Positions 18,378 through 26,899 of a stretch of 64,000 nt of DNA are shown here, piece by piece; position 1 is the first letter of the stretch; every line of letters starts with the position of its first letter. A program made the position numbers and the translations under genes. The stretch is from Leucobacter chromiireducens. Lineage in GTDB: Bacteria; Actinomycetota; Actinomycetes; Actinomycetales; Microbacteriaceae. A model generated the notes under the pieces. The model was not told the DNA's origin, ran no database searches, and saw only the letters and a program-made list of their open reading frames with translations. Where the stretch lies: positions 170,249 through 234,248 of the forward strand of contig NZ_RPDI01000001.1 of NCBI RefSeq assembly GCF_003917135.1, written 5' to 3'.

Positions 18378-20021
18378 CTAGTGCCCGACGCCGCGGCGAA
18401 CGTGATCGCGCGCGTGCGCGAGCGCCGGCTCCAGTTCGTGGAACAGGTGGTTCGGGTGCCGGAGCGCGCCAACGACGCCCAGGCGCTCGAGCAGCACGCG
18501 ATGCTCGGGGCGGATGCCCTTGATCAGCACCGTCGCGCCCCGGCGCTCCAGCGTTCCCACGAATTCCGCGAGCGCGTTCGCGCCGGTCGAGTCGATGATC
18601 TGCACATCGGAGAGGCGCAGGATCACCACCTCGACGTCGTCCGCGGCGGTGATGCGCTCGATGAGCCGATCCGCCGCCCCGAAGAAGAGGGAGCCGTGCA
18701 GCGTGTAGAGCGCGATCCGCTCGTCGCCGGGCGCAGCGGGGCCGGGGAGGTCCTCGCGCTCGGCGTCGCTCATGCTGCTCAGCGTGCGCAGAGCGAAGAA
18801 CGCGGCGACGGCGAGGCCGATCCCGACCGCGATCACGAGGTCGAACGCCACCGTGACGAAGAGCGTGATCAGGAACACCGCAGCGCTCGATCGGCTCGAG
18901 CGAAGCACGCGGCCGATCGTGCCGGGGGACACCATGCGCGCCGCCGTCATCATGAGCACGCCCGCGAGGGCGGCGAGCGGGATCGCGCCGACCACCTCAG
19001 CGGCGACGAGCACGACGAGGAGCAGCGCCAGCGCGTGCACGATCGCGGAGAGTCGCGTGCGTGCTCCGCTGCGCACGTTCACCGCGGTGCGCGCGATCGC
19101 GCCCGTCGCGGGCATCCCGCCGAAGAAGCCGGACGCGATCGAAGCGAGCCCCTGCCCGAACAGCTCGCGGTCCGCGTTCACTTGCCCGGTGTCGGCGATG
19201 GTCGCGGCGACGCGCGCCGAGAGCAGCGACTCGATGGCCGCGAGCGCGGCGACCGCGACGGCCGGGCCGGCGAGCCCGGACAGCAGTGCGAGATCGAAGG
19301 TCGGCATGGTGGGCGCCGGGAGCGTGTGCGGCAGCGCGCCGATGGTCGGCAGCGGCGATCCCGCAAGGGCCGCAACCACCGAGACGACGAGGATCGCGAC
19401 GAACGACGCGGGAATCGCCGGCGCAAACCGGCCGAGCAGAAGCATGACGACCGCGACCCCGACCACCGCGGCGAGCGGCAGCAGCGCGCTGGGCCAACTC
19501 GCGTCCTGCACGACCTCCCAGGCCGCGATGACCGCGTTGGACGAGCGGCCGGCGCCGTCAACGCCGAGCGCGGCGGGCACCTGCTGCAGGAAGATGATGA
19601 TCCCGATCCCGGCCGTGAATCCCTCGATGACGGGCCACGGGATGTAGCTCACGGCGCGGCCGAGGCGCAGCGCGCCAGCCGCGAGCACGATGAGCCCGGC
19701 GAAGAGGCTGACAACCGCGACCGCGCCGACGCCGTGCATGGCGACGATGGGGGCGAGCACGACCACCATCGCGCCGGTGGGGCCGGACACCTGCACATTC
19801 GAACCGCCGAAGACGGCGGCGACGAGCCCGGCAACGATCGCGGTGATGAGGCCAGCCTCAGCGCCAACGCCGGAACTCACGCCGAAGGCGAGTGCAAGCG
19901 GCAACGCGACGATCCCCACCGTGAGTCCGGCAATGACGTCAGCGCGCCAGCTGGTGCGCAGTCCCCGGTAGTCTTCGCGTGTGGGCAGCAGGCCGCGCAG
20001 GCCCGCCAGAACCGCGGTCAT
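18378..20021 (-). CDS. SulP family anion transporter with STAS domain
   Basis: 547-residue inner-membrane transporter of the SulP/SLC26 family (sulfate, bicarbonate or other anions). The N-terminal ~410 residues hold the helices, with the SulP signature VIAGLTVGIVALPLALAFG near residue 30 and GGSNVQVSGPTGAM near residue 75. The C-terminal STAS domain (about 440-535) includes VVILRLSDVQIIDSTGANAL. A sulfate role would fit the nearby sulfur-amino-acid pair metY/patB, but bicarbonate is equally possible. Divergent from the C4-dicarboxylate transporter gene across 135 bp. Confidence 0.9.
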   Translation of the reverse strand: MTAVLAGLRGLLPTREDYRGLRTSWRADVIAGLTVGIVALPLALAFGVSSGVGAEAGLITAIVAGLVAAVFGGSNVQVSGPTGAMVVVLAPIVAMHGVGAVAVVSLFAGLIVLAAGALRLGRAVSYIPWPVIEGFTAGIGIIIFLQQVPAALGVDGAGRSSNAVIAAWEVVQDASWPSALLPLAAVVGVAVVMLLLGRFAPAIPASFVAILVVSVVAALAGSPLPTIGALPHTLPAPTMPTFDLALLSGLAGPAVAVAALAAIESLLSARVAATIADTGQVNADRELFGQGLASIASGFFGGMPATGAIARTAVNVRSGARTRLSAIVHALALLLVVLVAAEVVGAIPLAALAGVLMMTAARMVSPGTIGRVLRSSRSSAAVFLITLFVTVAFDLVIAVGIGLAVAAFFALRTLSSMSDAEREDLPGPAAPGDERIALYTLHGSLFFGAADRLIERITAADDVEVVILRLSDVQIIDSTGANALAEFVGTLERRGATVLIKGIRPEHRVLLERLGVVGALRHPNHLFHELEPALAHARDHVRRGVGH

Positions 20022-20156
20022 TCTGCCTCCCTTGTCCAGTCCCCATCATGCCCCATTCCTCAGAAAAGGGAATTCGGCGGCGTTCCGAAAGATTTTGCTG
20101 TGCCTGGACCGTGTGCACCGCTACTCTGAACCCCAGGAAGAATCAAGGGGGACCCT

Positions 20157-21500
20157 ATGGATATCGTGCTGTTTGCTACGCAGCTGCTTGTCGTCCTCGG
20201 CTGTATCGTCATGGGTACGAGGTCGAGCGGTGTGGGCCTCGGCCTCTGGGGCGGTGCCGGGGTCGCGATCCTCGTGTTCGTGTTCGGTCTCGCTCCAGGC
20301 TCACCCCCGGTCGACGCGCTGCTCATCGTCCTGGCCGTGGTGCTCGCCTCGTCCATGATGCAGGCGGCAGGCGGCATCGACTGGATGGTCTCAATCGCAG
20401 CGAAGCTGATCGCGCGCAGCCCGAAGCAGATCACCCTTGTCGCGCCGCTCGTTTCGTTCCTCTTCGCGGTCGGCGCCGGCACTTCGAACATCCTGTACCC
20501 GCTCCTCCCGGTGATCCAGGACCTCTCCTACCGCAACGGTGTGCGACCCTCGCGGCCGCTCTCGCTCTCGGTGGTGGCGACGGGCGTGGCGCTCGCGTGT
20601 AGCCCGGTCTCCGCGGCGATGGCTGCGATGGTGACCCTCACCGACACGGCGCCCTGGAACTTCGAGCTCGTCGACATCCTCAAGGTGACCATCCCGGCCG
20701 CCGTGGTCGGCATCATCATCTCCGGTATCATCGTGAACCGTCTCGGCAAGGACATCGCCGACGATCCCGAGATCCAGGCGAAGATCGCCAAGGGCGAGAT
20801 CCCCGCACCCTCGGCGAACGCCGCCGAGGTGCGCGCCGAAGTGACCGTCACCTCGGCCGGCAGGAACGCTGCGGTCATCTTCCTGCTCGGCGTCGCCGCG
20901 ATCGTCGCCTTCGGCCTCTTCAAGGGGATCCGCCCGCTCGACGCCGCAGGCGACCCCGTGGCGATGACCCCGATCATCGAGATCGTGATGTTCGTCGTCG
21001 GTACGCTCATCCTCGTGGTGTCCCGACCGAAGGTCGGCGAGATCCCCACGATGACCGTGTTCAAGGCCGGTATGGTCTCCGCGATCGCGCTCTTCGGCCT
21101 CGCATGGCTCACCGACACGTTCCTCGGCGCGCACACCACGCTCATCGCCGAGGGCGTTGGCGGCCTCGTCACCGCGGCCCCCTGGATCTTCGCGCTCGGC
21201 GTGTTCCTGGTCTGTGTGCTCACGACCAGCCAGTCGACCGCAACGCGGACGATCGTGCCGATCGGCCTCGCCGCCGGCATCCCGCTCGGTCTGCTCTCCG
21301 GCATGTGGGCCGGCGCGTTCGCCGGCATCTACCTGCTGCCGACGAACGGCTCGCAGATCGCGGCGGCGAACTTCGACCACTCGGGGTCCACGAAGCTCGG
21401 CACCAAGCTCGTCGACCACTCGTTCTTCCTGCCGACGGTGATCCTCGCGGTGACCACGATTGCGGCTGGCGCCCTGTTCGGGGTGCTCTGGGGCGGCTAG
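20157..21500 (+). CDS. Anaerobic C4-dicarboxylate transporter (Dcu family)
   Basis: 447 residues, about 11-12 helices. The conserved Dcu core is readable: SSMMQAAGGIDWMVSIAAKLI, VAPLVSFLFAVGAGTSNILYPLLPVI, RPLSLSVVATGVALACSPVSAAMAAM and TTSQSTATRTIVPIGLA. DcuA/DcuB proteins exchange or take up fumarate, malate, succinate and aspartate. AAGGGGG lies 5-11 nt before ATG 20157. Single-gene unit ended by the long hairpin at 21548. Confidence 0.9.
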   Translation: MDIVLFATQLLVVLGCIVMGTRSSGVGLGLWGGAGVAILVFVFGLAPGSPPVDALLIVLAVVLASSMMQAAGGIDWMVSIAAKLIARSPKQITLVAPLVSFLFAVGAGTSNILYPLLPVIQDLSYRNGVRPSRPLSLSVVATGVALACSPVSAAMAAMVTLTDTAPWNFELVDILKVTIPAAVVGIIISGIIVNRLGKDIADDPEIQAKIAKGEIPAPSANAAEVRAEVTVTSAGRNAAVIFLLGVAAIVAFGLFKGIRPLDAAGDPVAMTPIIEIVMFVVGTLILVVSRPKVGEIPTMTVFKAGMVSAIALFGLAWLTDTFLGAHTTLIAEGVGGLVTAAPWIFALGVFLVCVLTTSQSTATRTIVPIGLAAGIPLGLLSGMWAGAFAGIYLLPTNGSQIAAANFDHSGSTKLGTKLVDHSFFLPTVILAVTTIAAGALFGVLWGG

Positions 21501-21547
21501 GCCTGGCGGCCCCCGCGCGCGCCAACGCACTCCCGCACGTCCCTCAC

Positions 21548-21615
21548 GCACGGAGAAATCCGGTACTTCGGACCATTTCAGAGAAATGGGTCCGAAATAC
21601 CGGATTTCTCCGTGC
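21548..21615. terminator. Long, near-perfect hairpin between dcu and the GNAT gene
   Basis: Arms of 32 and 33 nt (21548-21579 and 21583-21615) separated by AGA. They pair with one mismatch and one bulge. The arms contain GAGAAATCCGGTA and TTCGGACC. Situated 48 nt after the dcu stop and 63 nt before the end of the convergent GNAT gene, so it can serve both. The stem is longer than a normal terminator needs. Confidence 0.65.
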
Positions 21616-21677
21616 GGAATGGGGGTGAGGGGGCTAAGCGCTGGGTCTAGGGAGCTTTGGGGAGCGCGGGCCGCTTG

Positions 21678-22295
21678 CTACGCCGCCGCAGGCCTCACGT
21701 AGGTCTGCACCGGCGGCGATCCCGGGATGGTCAGCTGCGTCGCCGGACGGTAGCCCAGCCGCTCATAGCGGGCATCATTCGCCGGGTTCGACGACTCGAG
21801 GTACGTCTGCACCCCCGCGGCGTCGTAGTGCTCCAGCCCGGCCTGCACCAGGCGCATACCGATCCCCAAGCCGCGAGCCGCGCTCGAGACGGCGAGCAAC
21901 GAAAGGTACGCGTGCGGCTCGCTCGGACGCGCACCGGCAAACAGCTCGCCTTCCGCGAGCAGCGTTTCCGCTGCCGCATCACCGATCGTGCCGCGCAGCA
22001 GCGTCTCGTACGCTGGCAGGTCAGCCTCCCGAATCTCATCCTGCCCCGGCGGGAACCACGTGGACACCGCGGCGACGGTCCCGTCGGGCAGCTCGGCGAT
22101 GAGTGGCTCGCCATAGCGGACGGCCTGATCAGCCATGAAGCGCCAGTGAGCGACCGCGTGCGTCATGCGCTCCGGGTGCGCGGGGAACGCCGGTCCCCAC
22201 ACTGGGTCATCCCAGAACCCCTCGGCGAGGATGCGTGCGGTGACATCGAGGTCGTCTGCGACGAGCGGGCGAACGGTGAAATCTGAATGGGTCAT
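21678..22295 (-). CDS. GNAT family N-acetyltransferase
   Basis: 205 residues. Single GNAT fold: N-terminal FTVRPLVADDLDVTARILAEGFWDDPV, acetyl-CoA pyrophosphate loop SSAARGLGIGMRLVQAGL near residue 130, and the C-terminal YLESSNPANDARYERLGYRPA strand-helix typical of the domain. The middle has helical insertions often seen in actinobacterial homologues. ATG 22295 is chosen for the GAGGAT ribosome site upstream. Substrate unknown. The next gene upstream on the same strand ends 32 nt away, so they may be co-transcribed. Confidence 0.85.
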   Translation of the reverse strand: MTHSDFTVRPLVADDLDVTARILAEGFWDDPVWGPAFPAHPERMTHAVAHWRFMADQAVRYGEPLIAELPDGTVAAVSTWFPPGQDEIREADLPAYETLLRGTIGDAAAETLLAEGELFAGARPSEPHAYLSLLAVSSAARGLGIGMRLVQAGLEHYDAAGVQTYLESSNPANDARYERLGYRPATQLTIPGSPPVQTYVRPAAA

Positions 22296-22327
22296 GGAAT
22301 CCTCGGCGTGTGCACGCCCGTTGGTGT

Positions 22328-23425
22328 CTACTCGGCCTCGCGGAACGCGTCCCACGCGCGCTTGCAGGCGTGCGCGATGGCGTCGATGTGCTCGGGGTCC
22401 TCGCTGATCCAGTCGGTCCCAGGCTCCTGGAGCTCCGCGGCAGCCGCGGGGCCGAGCAGGTACTCGCGCAGGAACTCGGCCTGCACTGCGCCGAGGCGGA
22501 GCCCGGCGGCGTCAGCGTCGGCGCGCATCGCCCCAAACCGTGCACCGGCGGCTCGGATTTCCTCGCTGCCGAGGTACGGCTGGTTCAGCAGCACCGCCGC
22601 GGGATCGCTCACCTCAAAGCCGGCGCGGTGCGCCTCGGCGAGCGCGCGCAGCGCTGCGGGATCCATGGTCGGCCGATCCTCGGGGTCGCGCTCCTCGCCC
22701 TGGTGATCGCCGCGGTTGGACAGCGCGACCACGGCGGGGAGGCGGTCGGCCTCGGCGCGCGCAACATTCACGGCACCGTCCCGCGTGGTGGTCGTGTTCA
22801 TCGTGTCGTGGAATGAGAGCCGCGTGAACGAGCCGCCGCGCTCGAGGCCCTGCGCCACGAACGCGTCGGTGAGCGCTTCGCGCGTGCGCTCGTAGACCCC
22901 GAGCCCAGCCTCCGCGGTCTCGGCGAACGCGTCGACGAGTGCCTGGAGCCCGGCATCGGTCTCGGGGATCTCGAGGATCGGGAAGAACGAGAAAGTCACC
23001 GGGCGAATCGCGTCAACGCCGGTGAGGTCGACCTTCTGCCAGGCGCCGGCCGCGCGGACTCGCTCGATCGCCGCGGCGAGGTCCGCGCGCACATCGTCCG
23101 GCTTGCGCCGGTTCGGGTCGCGGATGAGGCGCGGGTGCGGGTTGATGACGGCGACGATGCGCGGGTCAATCTCCGCCCAGCGGCGCACGATCGACGCGGT
23201 GGCGACGTCGCTGTAGTCGTACTGCAGTCGACGGGTGAGCGCTGGGGAGAGGAACTCGGCGACCTCCTCGGGGATCGCTGCGCCGGAGTGCGGCGTCGCG
23301 ACGAGCAGATCCGCGTCGGAGATGGCCTGCTCGAGCGTTCGAGTATCGGAGTCCGCGTAGTGGGTGATCTCCTCGGGGGTGAAGACCGTGCCGGAGGGGA
23401 TGAGATCGAGGTGCGTGGCGCTCAT
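22328..23425 (-). CDS. N-formylglutamate amidohydrolase-like protein
   Basis: 365 residues. Similar to the N-formylglutamate amidohydrolase (HutG-type) Zn-hydrolase fold: LLVATPHSGAAIPEEVAEFL near residue 40, VAVINPHPRLIRDPNRR near 88-104 and LSFHDTMNTT near residue 185. No hut genes are nearby, so histidine degradation is not supported by context; it may act on another N-acyl amino acid. Upstream on the minus strand TGGTCA-N17-TATTCT (23460-23432) forms a plausible promoter, with GAAGGA just before the ATG. Confidence 0.72.
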   Translation of the reverse strand: MSATHLDLIPSGTVFTPEEITHYADSDTRTLEQAISDADLLVATPHSGAAIPEEVAEFLSPALTRRLQYDYSDVATASIVRRWAEIDPRIVAVINPHPRLIRDPNRRKPDDVRADLAAAIERVRAAGAWQKVDLTGVDAIRPVTFSFFPILEIPETDAGLQALVDAFAETAEAGLGVYERTREALTDAFVAQGLERGGSFTRLSFHDTMNTTTTRDGAVNVARAEADRLPAVVALSNRGDHQGEERDPEDRPTMDPAALRALAEAHRAGFEVSDPAAVLLNQPYLGSEEIRAAGARFGAMRADADAAGLRLGAVQAEFLREYLLGPAAAAELQEPGTDWISEDPEHIDAIAHACKRAWDAFREAE

Positions 23426-23431
23426 TCCTTC

Positions 23432-23460
23432 AGAATAGCTGTGCGCCCAGAGCCTGACCA
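23432..23460 (-). promoter_or_regulatory. Promoter of the formylglutamate amidohydrolase-like gene
   Basis: Minus strand TGGTCA (-35, 23460-23455), 17-nt spacer, TATTCT (-10, 23437-23432), just upstream of the ribosome site. Confidence 0.4.
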
Positions 23461-23502
23461 GGGGTGTCAAGAAGTGTTGTTCCAGTGGGAGTGGGCACGC
23501 AA

Positions 23503-23549
23503 CGAACGGCGCCAGGGCCCCGCGGAGTGCGGGATCCTGGCGCCGTTCG
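23503..23549 (-). terminator. Hairpin after the protease gene
   Basis: Perfect 14-bp arms (23503-23516, 23536-23549; CGAACGGCGCCAGG and complement), with an inner CCGC/GCGG pairing extending the stem. Begins 14 nt past the protease stop. Confidence 0.65.
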
Positions 23550-23563
23550 CCGCTGGTGTGCGC

Positions 23564-25696
23564 CTAGCTGTTGTGTGCTGCACGGCGGCGGGCGATGAGC
23601 ACCGTGCCACCGCCGAGCAGCGCGAGCAGCAGTGCGCCGATCATCAGTGGCAGGAGTGGCCCGCCGCCGGTGACGGGCAGGTCGCCGTCTGGGTTCTCGG
23701 TCCCGGGCGTCGGGGAACCGCCGCCAACCGTTGAGGTGTCCTCGATTGCGTAGCCGAGCAAGGTGCCCGCTGAGGTCACGTCGTTGAACTGCTGCTCTGC
23801 AACGGCATCGTAATGCCCGACGTCTTGCACACCGTCGACAGCGGCAACCCAGTTGCCATCGTCGTCCACTGTGACGGTCGTAGTGCTCAGAGCGGGAGCT
23901 GCCCGCAGCTCGTCAGTGCTCAGCTCGCCTCGAGCAAGTACTGCGCGGGTGGTGTCAGTATCCTGGCTTGTGTCAACGACGAGGGTGAGTTCCGAGCCGG
24001 GAAGACCGGTGCCCGCGATCTCCGTAGGCGCTGAGCCAGCGGAGAAGATCTCGTCGGGGGTTACCGAAGTGACCTCAGGTGCAGCGGGAGCTACGGTGAT
24101 GACAGCCGTTGCCTTCGGGGATGAGTGATCATCGATCCTCTGGGAGGCGGCGACCTCGTGCGCACCGATCTCAACGGTCTGCTCAGACAGAGCCCAGGTG
24201 CCGTCGTCCGCGACGAGGACCTCGACCTCGTCGCCGGCGAGCCCGGTGACGGTGACCGTCGCTCCGGCAATGCCGGTGCCCGCGACCGCGACGGGCGCCG
24301 AGCGTTCGCCCGCGGCTGCATCGACGCGCTGCTCTGTGATCGTTGGCACGGCGATCGCCTCGTCGACGCTGAACTTCAGCTCCGTCTCTGCGGAAGCGCT
24401 GTACCCATTGAGTGCGGTGAGCGAGAGGGTGTGGTCACCGAGCTCCTCAGGTGCGGACAGTGTGACCGTCCCCGTGTTCAGGTCTACGGGAAGTGTCTCT
24501 GGGGTGCCTGCGTTCTGCGTCACGCTCAGCTCCGTCGCGTTTGTCGGCACCTCGACGGTGATCGTTTCGCCGGGCTGCAGCACGTCGCCAGGGGTGACAG
24601 CCGCGACGGTCGGGGCATCGATATCGAGCGCGATCGTGTAGCCACCGGTGTAGGTGAGCGCGTCTGCGAGCCTCGTGTACCACGCCCAGTCATCTCCGAC
24701 AGTGACCTGCGCGGGGCCGCCGCTGAGGATCCCGACTGCCTGGCCACCCTGGAACACCGCGCCGCCGGAGTCGCCCGGATCTGATTTCGCGCCCCCGATA
24801 AAGCCGTGTACCCAGCGGCCCGACACCTGCATGTACCCATCCAGGATCTCGGTGGGACGGATCGAACCATCGTTGTACTCAATCATGACGGTGGTGTCGC
24901 CGCTCGTGACGCCCGTGGTGCGCCCGGACTTTTCGACTGTGCCTGAGACCGGCACACCGACGTTCTTCACCGCAATGGTGCTGGCTGCGAGATCGTCGGC
25001 ACCAGCGGTAGTCCAGTCAGTGACGCTCGGGTGAAGAGTCAGTGCGGGGTTCGTGATATCGATGACCCCAATGTCGGTGGAGTCGGGTGCGTTCTCTGCG
25101 CCAGGTGAGTTCCCTGGCCCGCCAAACTGCGAGAACCCAAACTGCCCGGCAACGCCGGTACCGTTGGAATCGACGCCATCGTTCGTGCCAGCGTACGCCG
25201 CATCACCCGACGGCTTCGAGAGTGCGATCTCGGAGATCGCGCCGTCATTTGAGCAGTGGCCTGCGGTGACGAGCGCTGGGTCTCCAGTAGGGCTCCAAGC
25301 CGTGAAGCCGATGGAGCACAGCCCAAGACTGCCTCCGCCGAGATCCGCGAGGTAGCCGGCGCCGCCGGCAACATCGGTTGCGGCGTCAGCGACGGCGGGA
25401 TCAATGAAAGCGATCTCGTCAACCGCGAGCTTCGGTGCAAGCTCGGCGAGCTCCGGTGCATCGCGGAACTCTGAATTGACCAGCACGATGGACTGCCCGG
25501 AGGTGGTCACGCCGTAGCCGGCGACACTCTCGGGGGCGTCGGTTGCCTGCTGCACTGCGGAGACAGAATCCGCAGCCTGCGCGAGTTGGTCGCCCTCGGC
25601 CGGTGCGTCCTGAGCGAATGCAGGGGGAGAGATGAATAGGGCGAGGAGCGCAGCTGTTGCTGCGGCACCGATGGACAGTGGGCGACGTAGTGTCAC
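23564..25696 (-). CDS. Sortase-anchored trypsin-like serine protease with Ig-like repeats
   Basis: 710 residues. Signal peptide to about residue 29 (LLALFISPPAFA-QD). A pro-region precedes a chymotrypsin-fold S1 domain with all three catalytic residues visible: H147 in VTAGHCS, D208 in STDIGVIDI and S310 in DPGDSGGAV. This resembles streptogrisin/alpha-lytic protease types. Several bacterial Ig-like segments follow (VTVTGLAGDEVEVLV and TEIAGTGLPGSELTLVV). The C-terminus is LPVTGGG, a hydrophobic helix and ARRR, a class sortase signal. GTG 25696 is chosen because GGAGG lies 9 nt upstream. Substrate unknown; no sortase gene lies in the window. Confidence 0.9.
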   Translation of the reverse strand: MTLRRPLSIGAAATAALLALFISPPAFAQDAPAEGDQLAQAADSVSAVQQATDAPESVAGYGVTTSGQSIVLVNSEFRDAPELAELAPKLAVDEIAFIDPAVADAATDVAGGAGYLADLGGGSLGLCSIGFTAWSPTGDPALVTAGHCSNDGAISEIALSKPSGDAAYAGTNDGVDSNGTGVAGQFGFSQFGGPGNSPGAENAPDSTDIGVIDITNPALTLHPSVTDWTTAGADDLAASTIAVKNVGVPVSGTVEKSGRTTGVTSGDTTVMIEYNDGSIRPTEILDGYMQVSGRWVHGFIGGAKSDPGDSGGAVFQGGQAVGILSGGPAQVTVGDDWAWYTRLADALTYTGGYTIALDIDAPTVAAVTPGDVLQPGETITVEVPTNATELSVTQNAGTPETLPVDLNTGTVTLSAPEELGDHTLSLTALNGYSASAETELKFSVDEAIAVPTITEQRVDAAAGERSAPVAVAGTGIAGATVTVTGLAGDEVEVLVADDGTWALSEQTVEIGAHEVAASQRIDDHSSPKATAVITVAPAAPEVTSVTPDEIFSAGSAPTEIAGTGLPGSELTLVVDTSQDTDTTRAVLARGELSTDELRAAPALSTTTVTVDDDGNWVAAVDGVQDVGHYDAVAEQQFNDVTSAGTLLGYAIEDTSTVGGGSPTPGTENPDGDLPVTGGGPLLPLMIGALLLALLGGGTVLIARRRAAHNS

Positions 25697-26092
25697 GGCT
25701 CTGAGCCTCCAGATCTGGTACGGGGTTGACCCGGCGCACGCAGAGCGGAACACCGTGGGTTCGGACCCCAGTTACGCTAGATTGCCGCGTGATTGCCGGG
25801 CCAAAGGTTGAGGGAAACCCGCGAAGAATGAGCGTTTGTGTGTCGAGCTGGGGGCGTGGTTGCTCTTCACTGAGTGTCCTTTTTGTGGTGCACGATGATG
25901 CTTTTCGTGCCATCTGAGGGCAATAGTGCTGGGCGCCGCCCTGGCGTGGCGATGCGCCGCATCCTCGTCCGCATCGTCGGCATCACCGGGCGGTGGTGTG
26001 GCGCTGGCTCCTGGGCTACGCTTGCGGCCGTTGGCCATCGTGCCTGACAGTCGAGCGAGGGGGGACGCGCAATCGGACGGAAGGACTGCTCT
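25697..26092. other. 396-bp intergenic region without a convincing gene
   Basis: Lies between the divergent protease and META-domain genes and has visibly lower GC than its surroundings. An 88-codon reading frame on the minus strand (26038-25772, beginning MANGRKRSPG) is possible but resembles nothing I know and has mixed codon use. A TTCGGAC loop near 25768 looks like a tRNA T-arm, but no tRNA body surrounds it. Confidence 0.4.
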
Positions 26093-26392
26093 GTGGATCT
26101 CGTGAACGAAGAACTACTCGGAACCTGGGTCTCGCAGGAGCGTGGACTGCCGGAGCTCGTATTCGAGGCCTCTGGCGTCGTGAGCGGCAGCGATGGGTGC
26201 AACCGCATTGTGAGTACCTACGAGGCAACGGAGGCCGGCGCGCGGGTCGCCCCGTTCGCGATCACCGCGATGGCGTGCATGGGCGTCAATCAGTGGCTCG
26301 CCGACGTTGCCTCCGTCACGCTGGACGACGGTGTGCTGCGCGTCAGGGACGTCGCTGGAACAGAAATCGGCGAGCTCCAGCGCGCGGAGTAG
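26093..26392 (+). CDS. Small META-domain protein
   Basis: 99 residues. META (HslJ-like) fold features: LLGTWVSQ near residue 8, LVFEASGVVSGSDGCNRIVSTYE (the SGxxGCN signature) and FAITAMACMG. META proteins are usually periplasmic or lipoprotein stress factors; this one has no signal peptide, so it appears cytosolic. GTG 26093 has AAGGA upstream; a later GTG (26102) is possible. Its stop is 3 bp from the stop of the convergent retropepsin-like gene. Confidence 0.75.
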   Translation: MDLVNEELLGTWVSQERGLPELVFEASGVVSGSDGCNRIVSTYEATEAGARVAPFAITAMACMGVNQWLADVASVTLDDGVLRVRDVAGTEIGELQRAE

Positions 26393-26395
26393 CGG

Positions 26396-26875
26396 CTACG
26401 CGATGCCGCGGTTGCGACGTCGCACTGCGCGGGGCGGCTTGCCGCCGAGGAACGATGCCCCCGAGTCGACGATGTACCCCTGGCGAAGCGCTTCGCGCCC
26501 GATGAGCACGCGAAAGAGCATCTCCTCGCGGTCCGTGAGCGTGAACTCCGCCTGGATCGTTCGACCACCGAGCCGGACGTCAATGAGTACCACTGGGCGT
26601 TCTTGTGCGTGCCCGGATGAGCTGCGCACCGTGCGCCGATCGTGCACGGGAAGCTCGACGAGCGCGGCGTCCTCGTCGCTCATCTGCCAGGGGTGCGCCG
26701 TGAATCTGACCCACGCCGCGCCGTCACGCTCAAACTCAGAAATGCCCGTCGCGTGGAGCGCGGAGGTCTGCGCTCCCGTGTCGATCTTGGCCTTGATCCA
26801 CGGCACATCAATGTCGGGAAGCGACACCCACTCGCGCCACCCCGTGAGAGTGCTTGAATGGTCTTGTCCGCTCAC
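26396..26875 (-). CDS. RimK-associated retropepsin-like protease (DUF785, RimB type)
   Basis: 159 residues. WREWVSLPDIDVPWIKAKIDTGAQTSALHA carries the aspartic-protease D-T-G at D32-G34, and VLIGREAL near the C-terminus is the second psi-loop of the retropepsin fold. These proteins are often named putative ATP-dependent zinc protease, but no zinc or ATP site is visible. In Pseudomonas RimB removes glutamate tails added by RimK. Here the gene is head-to-head with a RimK-like ligase, with only 24 bp between the start codons. No other start in this frame fits; GTG 26875 has a weak ribosome site. Confidence 0.85.
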   Translation of the reverse strand: MSGQDHSSTLTGWREWVSLPDIDVPWIKAKIDTGAQTSALHATGISEFERDGAAWVRFTAHPWQMSDEDAALVELPVHDRRTVRSSSGHAQERPVVLIDVRLGGRTIQAEFTLTDREEMLFRVLIGREALRQGYIVDSGASFLGGKPPRAVRRRNRGIA

Positions 26876-26899
26876 GCTTCTATCTTGGCAGGAACTTCG

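Noticed and set aside
16021..18381. 786-codon plus-strand frame opposite patB and the DUF418-like gene
   Set aside because: Arg/Glu-rich, no recognisable domain, fully antisense to two well-supported genes.
25760..25780. T-arm-like GGGTTCGGACCCC, possible tRNA
   Set aside because: Stem is imperfect and no acceptor, D or anticodon stem can be drawn around it.
26396..26875. Annotation as ATP-dependent zinc protease
   Set aside because: No ATP-binding loop or HExxH motif; the D-T-G and L-I-G motifs indicate a retropepsin-like aspartic protease.
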